Shown: one piece after another, positions 16,691 through 25,418 of the stretch | Layout of the letters: every line of letters begins with the position of its first letter | Numbering within the stretch: the first letter of the stretch is position 1 | Source of the DNA: Pseudomonadota bacterium | Lineage (GTDB): Bacteria > Pseudomonadota > Gammaproteobacteria > Burkholderiales > SG8-39 | DNA: 46,419 nucleotides | Assembly (NCBI GenBank): GCA_018241645.1 | Contig: JAFEDL010000134.1 | Coordinates: forward strand, 1 to 46,419 | Direction of reading: 5' to 3' | Notes under the pieces: model-generated | Database searches by the model: none | What the model saw: only the letters and a program-made list of their open reading frames with translations | Told to the model about the DNA's origin: nothing | Program-made: the position numbers and the translations under genes

Positions 16691-19600
16691 ATGGCAGCAA
16701 CGGCGGTGGGCGGGGCGCGCGGCGCGCTGATAGATCGGCTGATCAACAAAAGTGATGCCGTCCGCAGTGAGGCCACCATCCAGTCCGATGTACGGATGCT
16801 GCTCCTGGATCCCGAACTGGGCCTAGCCGAACGCGACCTCAACGTCGACCTGGAAACCCCGGCTGGGCATGGTCGGCGGATCGACGTGGAGGTGGGCTGC
16901 ACCGTCATCGAGGTCAAGCGCTCACTATCAACGCCGGCAGCAATCACCGCGGCCCGGCAACAACTGACCGGATATGTAACGACCCGCTCAGCGGAGATGG
17001 GCCAGCGCTACGTCGGCATCCTCACCGACGGCCGGCTGTGGCTGGCCTACCACGAAGTCGACGGTGAACTTCGTGAAGCCACCCAGATCACCACCACCCC
17101 GGGAGACGTCGGCGCCGAGGAACTGCTGGGCTGGCTCGAAGGGGTGCTCGCGACCCGCCGGGCGATTCGCCCCACGCCGAACGAGATCGCCGAGCGCCTG
17201 GGCGCCTCCAGCTCTTCCCACGCCTTGGACTACTCGACACTGGCCGCGATCTACACCGACGGCAAAGACCTACCTACGGTTCGGTTGAAAAGGGAACTAT
17301 GGGTCAAACTGCTGCGCGGCGCCCTGGGCACCCAATTCACCGACAGCGACGAGCTGTTTCTCGAACACACCCTGCTAGTCAACTCCGCCGAGATCATCGC
17401 CCACCTTGTCCTAGGCCTGCGGGCTGAGGATCTCGCGCCCGCAACGCTGCTGTCCGGTGATCAGTTCGCCGTCGCCGGCCTGCACGGGGTCGTGGACCGG
17501 GACTTCTTCGACTGGGTGCTCGAAGTCCCCGGCGGCGAGGGCTACATCACCTCACTGGCGCGCCGCCTGGCCCGCTTCGACTGGTCGGCTGTCGAGCACG
17601 ACGTGCTCAAAGTGCTCTACGAGTCGGTGATCTCGGCGCAAACCCGCAAGGCGCTCGGCGAGTACTACACCCCGGACTGGCTCGCCAATCGCGTTGTCGC
17701 CCAGACAATTACCGACCCGCTCAACCAGCGGGTACTAGATCCCAGCTGCGGCTCAGGAACGTTCCTGTTCTACGCGGTGCGCCGCTTCTTGGCGGCCGCG
17801 GATGCGTCCGGGGTCAGTCTGGCTGATGCGATGGCTCAAGTCTCTTCACAGGTGATCGGCATCGACTTACACCCGGTCGCCGTCGCGCTGGCGCGGGTCA
17901 CCTACCTACTGGCACTGGGCCGCGACCGGCTCAACGCCCGCGAACGGGGCAGCCTATCGGTGCCGGTTTACCTCGGAGACTCGCTGGGCTGGGATCAGCG
18001 TGAGGATCTGCTCACCGTCGATTACCTGGTGATTCCGACTGACACCGGTGATCAGCTGCTGTCCGGGGAGCTGCGCTTCGCCGACCACCTGCTGGCCAAC
18101 AGCGCCAGCTTCGACGATCTGGTGCAGGCACTCGTCGATGAGTCCGGTCGGGCCGCGGGCAAGACAACCAACCGGCTCAGTGAGGGCACCGTGCGCCGCC
18201 TGGCGCTCAATGCCGCCGACCTGCCCGCCCTCAACGCCAACTTCGCCCGGCTCAAAGAGTTGCACGAGGCCGGCCGCAACCACATTTGGAGCTACTACAT
18301 CCGAAACGCGGCCCGCCCCGCCTGGCTCGGACGCGATGAGAACCGCGTCGACGTTCTCGTCGGTAACCCGCCGTGGCTGTCCTACAGATACATGACCGCC
18401 GCCATGCAGCGACGGTTCAAATCTCTGGCTACTGACCGCAGCTTCTGGCACAACGAAACCACTGCTACCCATCAAGACCTCGCCGGCCTCTTCATCGCCC
18501 GCGCCGTCGAGCGCTACCTCAAGACCGGCGGTAGCTTCGCGTTCGTCGTGCCCAACTCTGTGGTTGACCGTGAATACTGGGCGGGATTCCGTCGCGGCCA
18601 GTTCGACGGCGCCCACGTCGCCTTCAGTCCCAGCTGGGATCTGCGCCGCATCCGTCCCCACCTTTTTCCTCGAAGCTCAGCAGTCGTGTTCGGAACCCGC
18701 ACCACCACCGCTAAACCGATGCCAACTACCGCATTGATCTGGACCGGGCGCGCACCGCATCGACACGCTCACGTCGAGACCGCAACCCAGCTCCGCCAAC
18801 ACCTCGGCGAACTCAGCGTTGGTTCCGAGGACGACGAACGCTCCCCGTATGCCGCACGTTTTAGCAACGGCGCCAACTTGTTTCCCCGCCTGCTCTTCCG
18901 TGTCGAAGATGCCCCAACCACGGGGCTCGGCGTCCCCACCGGTCGACTAGCAGTGCAGTCCAAACGCTCTGCCGCCGAAAAACAGCCCTGGAAGGGCCTC
19001 CCCGCGTTGTCCGGCATCGTGGAGTCGGAATTCGTCTGGCCCACTCTCCTTGGTGAACAGATCGTGCCCTTCCACATGCGCACCCCAGAACGATTCGTCG
19101 TCCCACTCACCCGCACTGGAGAAGTCCTGGATGGGGAACACGCCAAGATCGATGCGTACCCCGGCCTAGCTGCCTGGATGCGTGCCGGAGAAGCCCTTTG
19201 GACTGCTCATAGTGGCTCCAAGATGACCCTGGGTTCGCAGATCGACCACATGCGCAAGCTCACCCAGCAGCTGCCCGTCCCACCGATCCGGGTGGCCTAC
19301 GCTGCGTCCGGAATGCACGTTTCGGCGGCTTTGGTGACCGACCCCGCCGCCCTCGTCGAGCATGCTGTGTACTGGGCGGCGGTCAGTACTACCAGTGAGG
19401 GCCATTATCTCGTCGGGATCCTCAACGCGCCGAGCCTGACCGAACTGGTTCGACCACTGATGTCGTACGGCAAGGATGAACGCCACATCGATAAAGCCGT
19501 ATGGAAATTGCCAATCCCCACCTACGACCCCGACGATCCGATCCACACCGAAATCGCCGCGCTAGCACGTGAACTGGCCGCCGAGATCAGCGCAATGTCC

Positions 19601-20377
19601 TTCCGATCGGAGAACTTCGTCACCATCCGCCGCGACGTCCGCAGACATCTCACCAGCAGTCCCGCGGGCCAACGGCTTGACGCTCTTGTCGGCGCACTAC
19701 TCGGCGTCGACGAGGACGCCACCGTTTCCGTTGCCACCATCGACTTGGCCTTCCCCACCCCCACCACGACGCGCCTCATCCGAACCACTGACACCCAATC
19801 GGTGACCGTCGCCGCCGTCGAAATCGACGTGGATTGCGAGTTCGACCGTGACGGGAGGGTGTACCTGTGGGGAGCACTTCTGAGCACATCGACCACCGCT
19901 CCGACTTATTACGCCTTCGGCTCTCCCAGCTCAGATTTCGACGAACATGCCTTGGCCACACAGTTTTTAAGCTGGATCGCCGAGCAACTCGCCAACCACG
20001 ACGACAGCACCGCGGTGTGGTTTCACTACGGCTCCACTGAACCCCGTCAACTACGCCGCATCCTCGGTCCGGCCGCTGACACGATTCTTTATCGTGCCGT
20101 CGACGTCCTCGCCGACACCATTCGTCCCAACTTCTATGGACCCGCCGGATACAGCCTCAAACAGCTGGCTCCCGCCGCCGGCGCACATTGGCGCACCCCC
20201 GGCGCCACAGGCGCCGACACCTACGCATGGATCGATGCGGCCCGCTCCGGGGATCAAAGCGCGTGGAACACACTCACCGGTTACAACGAGGATGATGTCC
20301 GCGCGCTGCGTGCACTCCGCGCCGCCATCACGGGCATGCGAGCGCCTGGATCCACCCTGGACCTGGCACCTGCATAG
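16691..20377 (+). CDS. Single-chain type IIG-like restriction-modification enzyme
   Basis: A 1228-residue fusion. The N-terminus holds a PD-(D/E)XK nuclease (D65 in RRIDVEVG, E74-V-K76 in VIEVKRSL). The middle is an N6-adenine methyltransferase: GEYYTPDWLANRVV near 321, SAM-binding DPSCGSGTFLFYAVRR near 350, and catalytic NPPW near 558. The C-terminal 500 residues include a probable target-recognition region and an extra RNase H-like or helical module ending near residue 1228. Such enzymes cut unmodified DNA and methylate one strand of their own. ATG at 16691 is preferred to the TTG 9 bases earlier. No separate methylase or S subunit is present. Confidence 0.88.
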   Translation: MAATAVGGARGALIDRLINKSDAVRSEATIQSDVRMLLLDPELGLAERDLNVDLETPAGHGRRIDVEVGCTVIEVKRSLSTPAAITAARQQLTGYVTTRSAEMGQRYVGILTDGRLWLAYHEVDGELREATQITTTPGDVGAEELLGWLEGVLATRRAIRPTPNEIAERLGASSSSHALDYSTLAAIYTDGKDLPTVRLKRELWVKLLRGALGTQFTDSDELFLEHTLLVNSAEIIAHLVLGLRAEDLAPATLLSGDQFAVAGLHGVVDRDFFDWVLEVPGGEGYITSLARRLARFDWSAVEHDVLKVLYESVISAQTRKALGEYYTPDWLANRVVAQTITDPLNQRVLDPSCGSGTFLFYAVRRFLAAADASGVSLADAMAQVSSQVIGIDLHPVAVALARVTYLLALGRDRLNARERGSLSVPVYLGDSLGWDQREDLLTVDYLVIPTDTGDQLLSGELRFADHLLANSASFDDLVQALVDESGRAAGKTTNRLSEGTVRRLALNAADLPALNANFARLKELHEAGRNHIWSYYIRNAARPAWLGRDENRVDVLVGNPPWLSYRYMTAAMQRRFKSLATDRSFWHNETTATHQDLAGLFIARAVERYLKTGGSFAFVVPNSVVDREYWAGFRRGQFDGAHVAFSPSWDLRRIRPHLFPRSSAVVFGTRTTTAKPMPTTALIWTGRAPHRHAHVETATQLRQHLGELSVGSEDDERSPYAARFSNGANLFPRLLFRVEDAPTTGLGVPTGRLAVQSKRSAAEKQPWKGLPALSGIVESEFVWPTLLGEQIVPFHMRTPERFVVPLTRTGEVLDGEHAKIDAYPGLAAWMRAGEALWTAHSGSKMTLGSQIDHMRKLTQQLPVPPIRVAYAASGMHVSAALVTDPAALVEHAVYWAAVSTTSEGHYLVGILNAPSLTELVRPLMSYGKDERHIDKAVWKLPIPTYDPDDPIHTEIAALARELAAEISAMSFRSENFVTIRRDVRRHLTSSPAGQRLDALVGALLGVDEDATVSVATIDLAFPTPTTTRLIRTTDTQSVTVAAVEIDVDCEFDRDGRVYLWGALLSTSTTAPTYYAFGSPSSDFDEHALATQFLSWIAEQLANHDDSTAVWFHYGSTEPRQLRRILGPAADTILYRAVDVLADTIRPNFYGPAGYSLKQLAPAAGAHWRTPGATGADTYAWIDAARSGDQSAWNTLTGYNEDDVRALRALRAAITGMRAPGSTLDLAPA

Positions 20378-20480
20378 ATCACGTCCGGCCCGGTGCGCGG
20401 CGTGTCGATGGGTACAGCAGCCATGGAGAGCTACCGTTGAAGTTGTCCTCCAAGACACCCATCGGGGATGGGAAATGGGG

Positions 20481-20717
20481 TTAGCCACCCCGGTCCGAAA
20501 CCGAGTGCCAGCTTGATCGGACACAGCCTCCAGGTCTGCCAACCCGGAGGCTCCGTTGTCTGGACCCACCTGTGACCCTCCGGTGGTATTGCCGCTCGAT
20601 CGCCTGCTGCTGGGCCAGCACATCGCGCAGTCGGTCGCGGATCGCGAAGGCGTGCGTGAGCTTGTGGAACGCCGACTGTCCCAGCAACTCCGTGTCAACG
20701 CCGTTCTCCTCGGTCAT
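20481..20717 (-). CDS. Small charged helical protein, last gene of tac operon
   Basis: A 78-residue protein overlapping the previous gene by ATGA. Residues 10-45 are predicted helical (HKLTHAFAIRDRLRDVLAQQQAIERQY); the C-terminus is basic and low in structure and might be a degraded end. No family recognised. Being the fourth gene of a tightly overlapped operon with a toxin-antitoxin pair, it may be an accessory protein. Confidence 0.5.
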   Translation of the reverse strand: MTEENGVDTELLGQSAFHKLTHAFAIRDRLRDVLAQQQAIERQYHRRVTGGSRQRSLRVGRPGGCVRSSWHSVSDRGG

Positions 20718-21361
20718 CGGAGTCCCTCACCGCCGCCGGTGTCGGGGTCATCGGCCGCGATCTGCTCGACGACCTTGATGATGCCGCGCAGCGCCTCGTC
20801 CTCGGTGGGGGCCAGCCAGGACAGCGAGGGGAACTCGGCGACCAGGCCCACGAACTCGTTGTCCGCCGGCGACCACTTGACCCGGTAGGCGTAGTCCGGC
20901 CTGGCGGCGGCCTCGGCGGTCTGCGTGTGCCGCAGATGGTTGCGGATGGTGGTGACGATGAACGCCGCCCGCTCCTGAGGGCTCTGCCCATATCCGGGGG
21001 CGGTGATTGTGCCGGTGGCGATGAGGTCTCCCCTGGTGATGCCGGGCTGCTGCTCGTGCAGGTCCAGTTCGATGTCCCAGTCCCCGCCCCGTTCGCGGAA
21101 GTAGAAGCTGTGCCCGTCGACCTGGCCCTCCCATTGTTCGGGCACCTGACCGCCGTGGCGGCCGATGACGACGCCCGGCTGATCGGCCAGCCACGCCTGC
21201 AGGTCGGCCTCGGCGGCTTGTTGATCGGCCTGGAGCTGCTGGCCCTGCGGTGACCGCCGGAACTCGTCCATGTGGTCGAGAAACCCCTGGAAGGTCTCTG
21301 CTGATCGCCAGCGGCGGTCCCCGGGTGCGTTCTCCGTGTCGTCGGGCATCAGCGGGGTCAC
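20714..21361 (-). CDS. HicB-like C-terminal domain protein
   Basis: A 215-residue protein with GTG start sharing GTGA with the upstream tacT-like stop. Residues 20-60 are helical and Gln-rich; 60-145 form an unknown alpha/beta domain; residues 157-202 (YAYRVKWSPADNEFVGLVAEF, then EDEALRGIIKVVEQ) look like a HicB-type ribonuclease-H-like antitoxin fold. No HicA toxin adjoins. The same YRVKW-x-x-AD block ends the polymerase-like protein at 23270-25099. Possibly a binding partner or immunity protein in the operon. Confidence 0.6.
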   Translation of the reverse strand: MTPLMPDDTENAPGDRRWRSAETFQGFLDHMDEFRRSPQGQQLQADQQAAEADLQAWLADQPGVVIGRHGGQVPEQWEGQVDGHSFYFRERGGDWDIELDLHEQQPGITRGDLIATGTITAPGYGQSPQERAAFIVTTIRNHLRHTQTAEAAARPDYAYRVKWSPADNEFVGLVAEFPSLSWLAPTEDEALRGIIKVVEQIAADDPDTGGGEGLR

Positions 21362-21867
21362 TTCTGCGGCGGGTTGAGCAGGGCGCGGGCGTCTTTGATC
21401 AACAGCAGCAGGTGCAGCGGGTCGGTCGGTGAGGGCTCGAAATCGAAGTGCGCGTAAAACGTGCGGGCCTGCTCGTGCAGGGCGTGCACCAGCAGTGCCC
21501 GTACACCGATGATCTCCGCAGCCGCCACCGCGCGGGTGATCGCGTCACGCAGCAGCTGCGCGCCCAGCCCCTTGCCCTGTTCCTTGCGGTCGATCGCCAG
21601 CCGCGACAACAGGATCACCGGCACCGGATCGGGCATGTTGCGCCGCACCCGCCCGGGTGTTCCGGCGCGCTCCACCGCCGCCGAGGCCAGCGCGTAGAAC
21701 CCGACGACACGGCCATCCCGGCACGTCACGAAACACCGGGAGGCACCCTCGACGTGGTTGGCCAGGGCGCGTCCCCGCAGGTACTCATCCAGGGTGGGCT
21801 CGCCGCTGTCGAACTCGGCGACCACATCGTGCTCGCTGATCGGCCGGGGCGCGCTGTAGCCGCTCAC
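21358..21867 (-). CDS. tacT: TacT-like GNAT acetyltransferase toxin
   Basis: A 169-residue GNAT. The acetyl-CoA site is seen in LSRLAIDRKEQGKGLGAQLLRDAI (Q-x-x-G-x-G), followed by ARTFYAHFDFEPSPTDPLHL near the C-terminus, typical of TacT toxins that acetylate aminoacyl-tRNA to stop translation. Start is GTG at 21867 overlapping the stop of the DUF1778 gene as GTGA. Length and partner order (antitoxin first) are as in known TacAT modules. Confidence 0.85.
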   Translation of the reverse strand: MSGYSAPRPISEHDVVAEFDSGEPTLDEYLRGRALANHVEGASRCFVTCRDGRVVGFYALASAAVERAGTPGRVRRNMPDPVPVILLSRLAIDRKEQGKGLGAQLLRDAITRAVAAAEIIGVRALLVHALHEQARTFYAHFDFEPSPTDPLHLLLLIKDARALLNPPQK

Positions 21868-22133
21868 TCGTCGAAGATCGAGGACTCCGCGAACAACTTC
21901 TCCAGCCGCGGCTTGTGCGACACCGGCCGGTCCAGCACTGACACGAACTCCGACCAGGCCGGTGCGTCGAGCATGAACAGCCGGCGATCGGCGAGCACGT
22001 CGCGGGCATGAGCCAGCGTCGCGGTCACCGTGAAGTTGGTCAGATCGGTCCCCTCCACTTCGGCGGCACGACGAATCAGCGCGTCCTGCTCAGCAGTCAG
22101 GCGCACCGCGAACCGTTCCGTCTTCGTAGCCAT
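21864..22133 (-). CDS. tacA: TacA-like DUF1778 ribbon-helix-helix antitoxin
   Basis: An 89-residue antitoxin beginning MATKTERFAVRLTAEQDALIRRAAE. The N-terminal RHH (about 5-50) binds DNA; the C-terminal tail (residues 55-89) would wrap the toxin. The ATG at 22133 is chosen because the longer frame runs back through the perfect operator palindrome at 22141-22165. Overlaps tacT by 4 bases. Confidence 0.85.
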   Translation of the reverse strand: MATKTERFAVRLTAEQDALIRRAAEVEGTDLTNFTVTATLAHARDVLADRRLFMLDAPAWSEFVSVLDRPVSHKPRLEKLFAESSIFDE

Positions 22134-22140
22134 GCCATCC

Positions 22141-22165
22141 ATTGTGTGCCTATCAGGCACACAAT
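22141..22165. promoter_or_regulatory. Operator palindrome upstream of tacA
   Basis: ATTGTGTGCC and GGCACACAAT are perfect 10-base arms separated by TATCA, ending 8 bases before the tacA start. Position and symmetry fit conditional autoregulation by the TacAT complex. Confidence 0.8.
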
Positions 22166-22320
22166 GCAACGGGGTATTGGTCACGCCTCTGACCAGCCTC
22201 TATGGACTTCATACCTGTAAAACACGCTCTGACTCACGGGAAGAGTTACCGGGGCCAGTGGGGTCGCGGTGGGGACGGCCACGGTCGTCTCGTCGCTTTC
22301 AACCCCTGTGAGGGGGAGGC

Positions 22321-22521
22321 ATGTCTTCTCATCTGCTGACCGCGCTCAAGCTTCTGCTGACCACGGTAGTCGTCATCGTCGCGTCCTGGCTGGCGGTGTG
22401 CGTCGTCGCGATGTTCACCGGCCACACCGACGTTCTGCCCGACATCGGTGTGGTGCTGGTCGACCTAATCGAAGCGCTCGTCACGCGCCCGATGCACGAC
22501 CTGGCCACCATGGAGCCCTAG
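22321..22521 (+). CDS. Small membrane protein (66 aa)
   Basis: Preceded by a strong ribosome site (GGGGGAGG). Residues 8-32 form one transmembrane helix (LKLLLTTVVVIVASWLAVCVV), followed by an acidic amphipathic stretch. It converges with the terminal-protein-like gene, sharing its last 4 bases. Unknown function; could be a small toxin or a membrane anchor. Confidence 0.6.
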   Translation: MSSHLLTALKLLLTTVVVIVASWLAVCVVAMFTGHTDVLPDIGVVLVDLIEALVTRPMHDLATMEP

Positions 22522-23273
22522 TCGTGGATGCGGATGTCCTCGATGACCTTGACCGTCATGGTGCGCCCGGGCCGACCACCCCAGTCCGGAAGCACCTGCA
22601 CGGTGATCTGGTCGCTGAGTAGGTCGCGCTGGGTCTCGGTGTCCTCGATGGCGTAGGCCGTCACGAACACCTCGGCGTCCTCACCGGACAGGTGCAGCTG
22701 TCCGGTGAGCTGGCGGTCGTAGTCGGGGGTGATCTGGCCGCGCTTGCCAGCGTGGAAGAGGTCGCCGATCACGGTGAACTCGACGACGATCACCGTGACA
22801 CCGGCCGGCGGCGCCAAGGTGCCGCCGGCGTCGCGCCACCGGCCTGCGGCCCGCTGGCTGATGCCGGCGCGCGCCGCGAACGGCTTGAGGCCACCAGCGC
22901 GGTCGATGGCGGCTTGGCGCTCGGCGCGGGCCTGGTCGACCCCTTTGGGTGCGGTGCCCCGGGCGGCGTGGCGGCGGATGGTGCTCTCCGCAGGGCGCCG
23001 GCCGGTCTCGCGTTCGATGCGCCGCGCCATGTCGCGGGCACCACGGCGGGCGGCCTCGGCGCGGCGCTGGGCCTCGCTCACCCCGGCCCAGCGTTGTCCG
23101 GTGAGTTCGCGCAGCTTGCGGTCCACCAGATCCCGGAAGGCCGCGGCGAACCCCCGCACCTGCCCCTGCCGCGATGCTGGCGCGGCCGTGCGCGGCGGTG
23201 GGGCCGCTGCCTCCGGGGCTGCCGGGTTCGGGCCGCTGGGCGGTGCTGAGCCGCCCAGGCGGATCTTTCTCAC
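22518..23273 (-). CDS. Terminal-protein-like (Tpg-like) DNA-binding protein
   Basis: A 251-residue protein with GTG start sharing GTGA with the polymerase-like gene. Residues 1-35 are a Pro/Ala linker; 45-120 form basic helices (RDLVDRKLRELTGQRW; RRIERETGRRPAESTIRRHA); 128-150 is a second HTH-like unit (GLKPFAARAGISQRAAGRWRD). The C-terminal 100 residues are mostly beta strand and acidic, ending VKVIEDIRIHD. Streptomyces Tpg terminal proteins also combine an HTH (AARLGVSQRTVERY) with a beta C-terminus ending in an acidic EF-rich segment. Similarity is by eye; on a replicon with terminal repeats a terminal protein is required, and this is the best candidate. Confidence 0.55.
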   Translation of the reverse strand: MRKIRLGGSAPPSGPNPAAPEAAAPPPRTAAPASRQGQVRGFAAAFRDLVDRKLRELTGQRWAGVSEAQRRAEAARRGARDMARRIERETGRRPAESTIRRHAARGTAPKGVDQARAERQAAIDRAGGLKPFAARAGISQRAAGRWRDAGGTLAPPAGVTVIVVEFTVIGDLFHAGKRGQITPDYDRQLTGQLHLSGEDAEVFVTAYAIEDTETQRDLLSDQITVQVLPDWGGRPGRTMTVKVIEDIRIHD

Positions 23274-25099
23274 GCCGGCGCGCCTTCACCGGGGTCGGCG
23301 CTGGTCCACTTGACCCGGTACTTGCCGTTGGCGGTGGAGTCCTCGGCCAGGATCTGCGGATCAACATCGGGATCGAGCCGGTACACCCAGGCGTCCAGCT
23401 CGGCGGAGATCGGGTACAGGCCGTGGGTGTCGGCGATGCGTCGGGCGTAGCGCAGGGCACGCCAGCGGGTGTCGGCTCGAATGGCGGCATACCAGGCGGG
23501 CTGCTGGTGGGAGCGCTGCTGCGGTCCCCACTTGTCGGTGCTCATCCGCCCCAGATACGTGGTGTAGATGCCCTTGATGAAGTCCTGATAGTCCTCGCGG
23601 TCGGCCTCGCGGGCCTCGATCAGCTTGGCGCGCAGCACATCTGCCCAGGTGCGCAGCATCCGTCCCTGCTGTGGCCACACCCAGGCGGCGTCGATGTCGA
23701 GTTCGGCCACACTCAGCCCCGCGCCGCCGAGTTCGACCGGGGCGCTCAGATGCTGCACGGCGCGGGTGGTGACCCACACCGTCACCGGTGCGTCCCATCG
23801 CATCGCCGGGTGCGGCAGCGGCAGCCGCTTGGTCAGCCCGTCGAGATCTCCGGCCGCCGGCATCGCGATACGCCACAACCCGAACGGCGGCTTTTGCTCG
23901 TCGAACACCGACGTGGAGATCCGTTGCAGCTCTCGCGGTGGGCCGTGGCCCAGTTCGACCTGGACCGCCGAGGCCAGATAGGCCGCGCGCTGGTCGACCT
24001 CGACGTCGATCTGGTCGCCGATCGCGCGGTGCGGGCGATGGTCCCAGGTGGGTGCGACGATCGGTTCGAGCTGACCGCCGGATTCCACGGCCACCTGCGC
24101 TGGTAGCGGGCAGGCCTCGATGGTCTTCTGGCCTTGGCGTCCGCGGCGGCGCACCGCGTCGAGCACCTGGGCGCCGACCGTGGCCCACCGCGATGCCGGC
24201 GCCACCCCCTCGGCGATCCCGGACAGCCACACCATCCGCTGGGCCAGCAGGCGCACCGCCGCGGTTTCGTCTTCGGGCAGCTCGGTGGCGGTGCCCTCCC
24301 AGCCGGCCACCCCCATGTCCCCGGGCCGCTGCGCCGGTGGATCTGTGTAGAGCAGCGGGATCAACACCACGTGTGCGCTGCGGGCCTGGCCGTCATCGTC
24401 GCCACCAAATTTGACTGTGAACCAACCGGATTGGGACCACGACACGTCACCGTGGAACAGTTGCGCGACCGTGGCGGCGGCGTCGATCGGTGCCTCGCTA
24501 TCGGTGGGGAACCCGAGTGCCTCCAGCGCCTCGTAGGTCAGCCACAGCTGCGGCAGCTCTTTGGGTTTGCGGGGCCAGCGCCACCCCAGCAGGGCGCCGA
24601 GCGCACTGCCATCGGGCATCGGCCCGGCCAGCACCGTTCCCGAGGGGGCGACCACACCGCGGCTGGTGATCAACACGATGCGCCCGTCGGCGGTGATCGG
24701 CTCTTCCCATACCCGCGTCTTCGGTGTCCACGGCGTCTGCGACCCGACCTCGGCATCATCGGCAGCGGTGTCCCCCACCGGGGCGCCTGCGGGGGCGTCT
24801 TCGGTTTCGGACGTGTCGAGGTGGGTGTCCTCCCAGCGCTGCACGGTCTGTTCCAGCCACCCGCGGGTGGCTCCGGTTTCCCGGTCGGGATCTCCGATCA
24901 CCACGTCCGGGTCGGGGAAACCGGTCGGCAGGGTGGTGCGCGCGATGCGGGTCAGCACCTGCTGGCGCGACAACGCCACCACCGGCGCCGGCCGGCCGTG
25001 GTCGGCGGCCATCCACGCCAGGATGTCGTCGAGCTCGCCGCCGTCGTCCCCGGTGACTAGATAGCTCCGCCCGCCGGTATAGACCCAGTGCTCACTCAT
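23270..25099 (-). CDS. Family-B-polymerase-like protein, candidate telomere replication factor
   Basis: A 609-residue protein, close to protein-primed polymerases in size. Residues 365-377 (DVEVDQRAAYLAS) resemble PolB motif A (DxxSLYPS); 508-518 (FIKGIYTTYLG) resembles motif B (KxxxNSxYG); 535-575 (PAWYAAIRADTRWRALRYAR, then AELDAWVYRLD) resembles the segment leading to motif C, with E567-L-D569 in place of DTD. The last residues (KYRVKWTSAD) instead echo the HicB-like protein at 20714. No 3'-5' exonuclease motifs were recognised in the N-terminal 340 residues. ATG at 25099 overlaps the preceding HTH gene by 8 bases. If the match is real it is a divergent or inactive polymerase; a Tap-like telomere-binding role is the alternative. 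Confidence 0.5.
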   Translation of the reverse strand: MSEHWVYTGGRSYLVTGDDGGELDDILAWMAADHGRPAPVVALSRQQVLTRIARTTLPTGFPDPDVVIGDPDRETGATRGWLEQTVQRWEDTHLDTSETEDAPAGAPVGDTAADDAEVGSQTPWTPKTRVWEEPITADGRIVLITSRGVVAPSGTVLAGPMPDGSALGALLGWRWPRKPKELPQLWLTYEALEALGFPTDSEAPIDAAATVAQLFHGDVSWSQSGWFTVKFGGDDDGQARSAHVVLIPLLYTDPPAQRPGDMGVAGWEGTATELPEDETAAVRLLAQRMVWLSGIAEGVAPASRWATVGAQVLDAVRRRGRQGQKTIEACPLPAQVAVESGGQLEPIVAPTWDHRPHRAIGDQIDVEVDQRAAYLASAVQVELGHGPPRELQRISTSVFDEQKPPFGLWRIAMPAAGDLDGLTKRLPLPHPAMRWDAPVTVWVTTRAVQHLSAPVELGGAGLSVAELDIDAAWVWPQQGRMLRTWADVLRAKLIEAREADREDYQDFIKGIYTTYLGRMSTDKWGPQQRSHQQPAWYAAIRADTRWRALRYARRIADTHGLYPISAELDAWVYRLDPDVDPQILAEDSTANGKYRVKWTSADPGEGAPA

Positions 25100-25367
25100 T
25101 CGCTGCACCCTGCACCGGCGGCGGGAGGTGTGCGGCCAACGCATCAGGGAGGCGTCCCAGCCGCCAGCGCCGCCGCAACGACTCCACCGCACTGGCTGTG
25201 CGTCCGACCTGCAACGCGGCCTGCGGCACGGTCAGCCTCACATCCAGGGCGACCCGCGCATCCGGGATGGACCATGGCCTCCGCTGAGCCGAACTGTCCG
25301 AGGCGGTGCGCGCCGCCCTGTTGCGGATATAGCGCGCCTGCCGCGTCTCGACACCACCGTCCGACAT
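25092..25367 (-). CDS. Small HTH protein, first gene of telomere-module operon
   Basis: A 91-residue basic protein. Residues 45-75 (LTVPQAALQVGRTASAVESLRRRWRLG) form a helix-turn-helix of the kind used by phage and plasmid DNA-binding proteins. Six bases upstream of the ATG is TACATT (-10, minus strand), giving a leaderless mRNA, and just beyond it the perfect palindrome at 25381-25404. Probably an autoregulator of the operon, or a DNA-binding accessory factor for the two downstream proteins. Confidence 0.6.
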   Translation of the reverse strand: MSDGGVETRQARYIRNRAARTASDSSAQRRPWSIPDARVALDVRLTVPQAALQVGRTASAVESLRRRWRLGRLPDALAAHLPPPVQGAANE

Positions 25368-25373
25368 ACGCGC

Positions 25374-25404
25374 AATGTATCAGGTATTGCAGTCGCAATA
25401 CCTG
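25374..25404 (-). promoter_or_regulatory. Promoter and 10-bp palindromic operator of the HTH/polymerase-like operon
   Basis: CAGGTATTGC (25381-25390) and GCAATACCTG (25395-25404) are perfect arms around AGTC. The minus-strand -10 TACATT (complement of 25374-25379) lies between this and the ATG at 25367. The palindrome would also fold as a hairpin at the 3' end of the phosphoesterase transcript, so it could double as a terminator. Confidence 0.65.
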
Positions 25405-25418
25405 AGAGGCGGCGGCGT

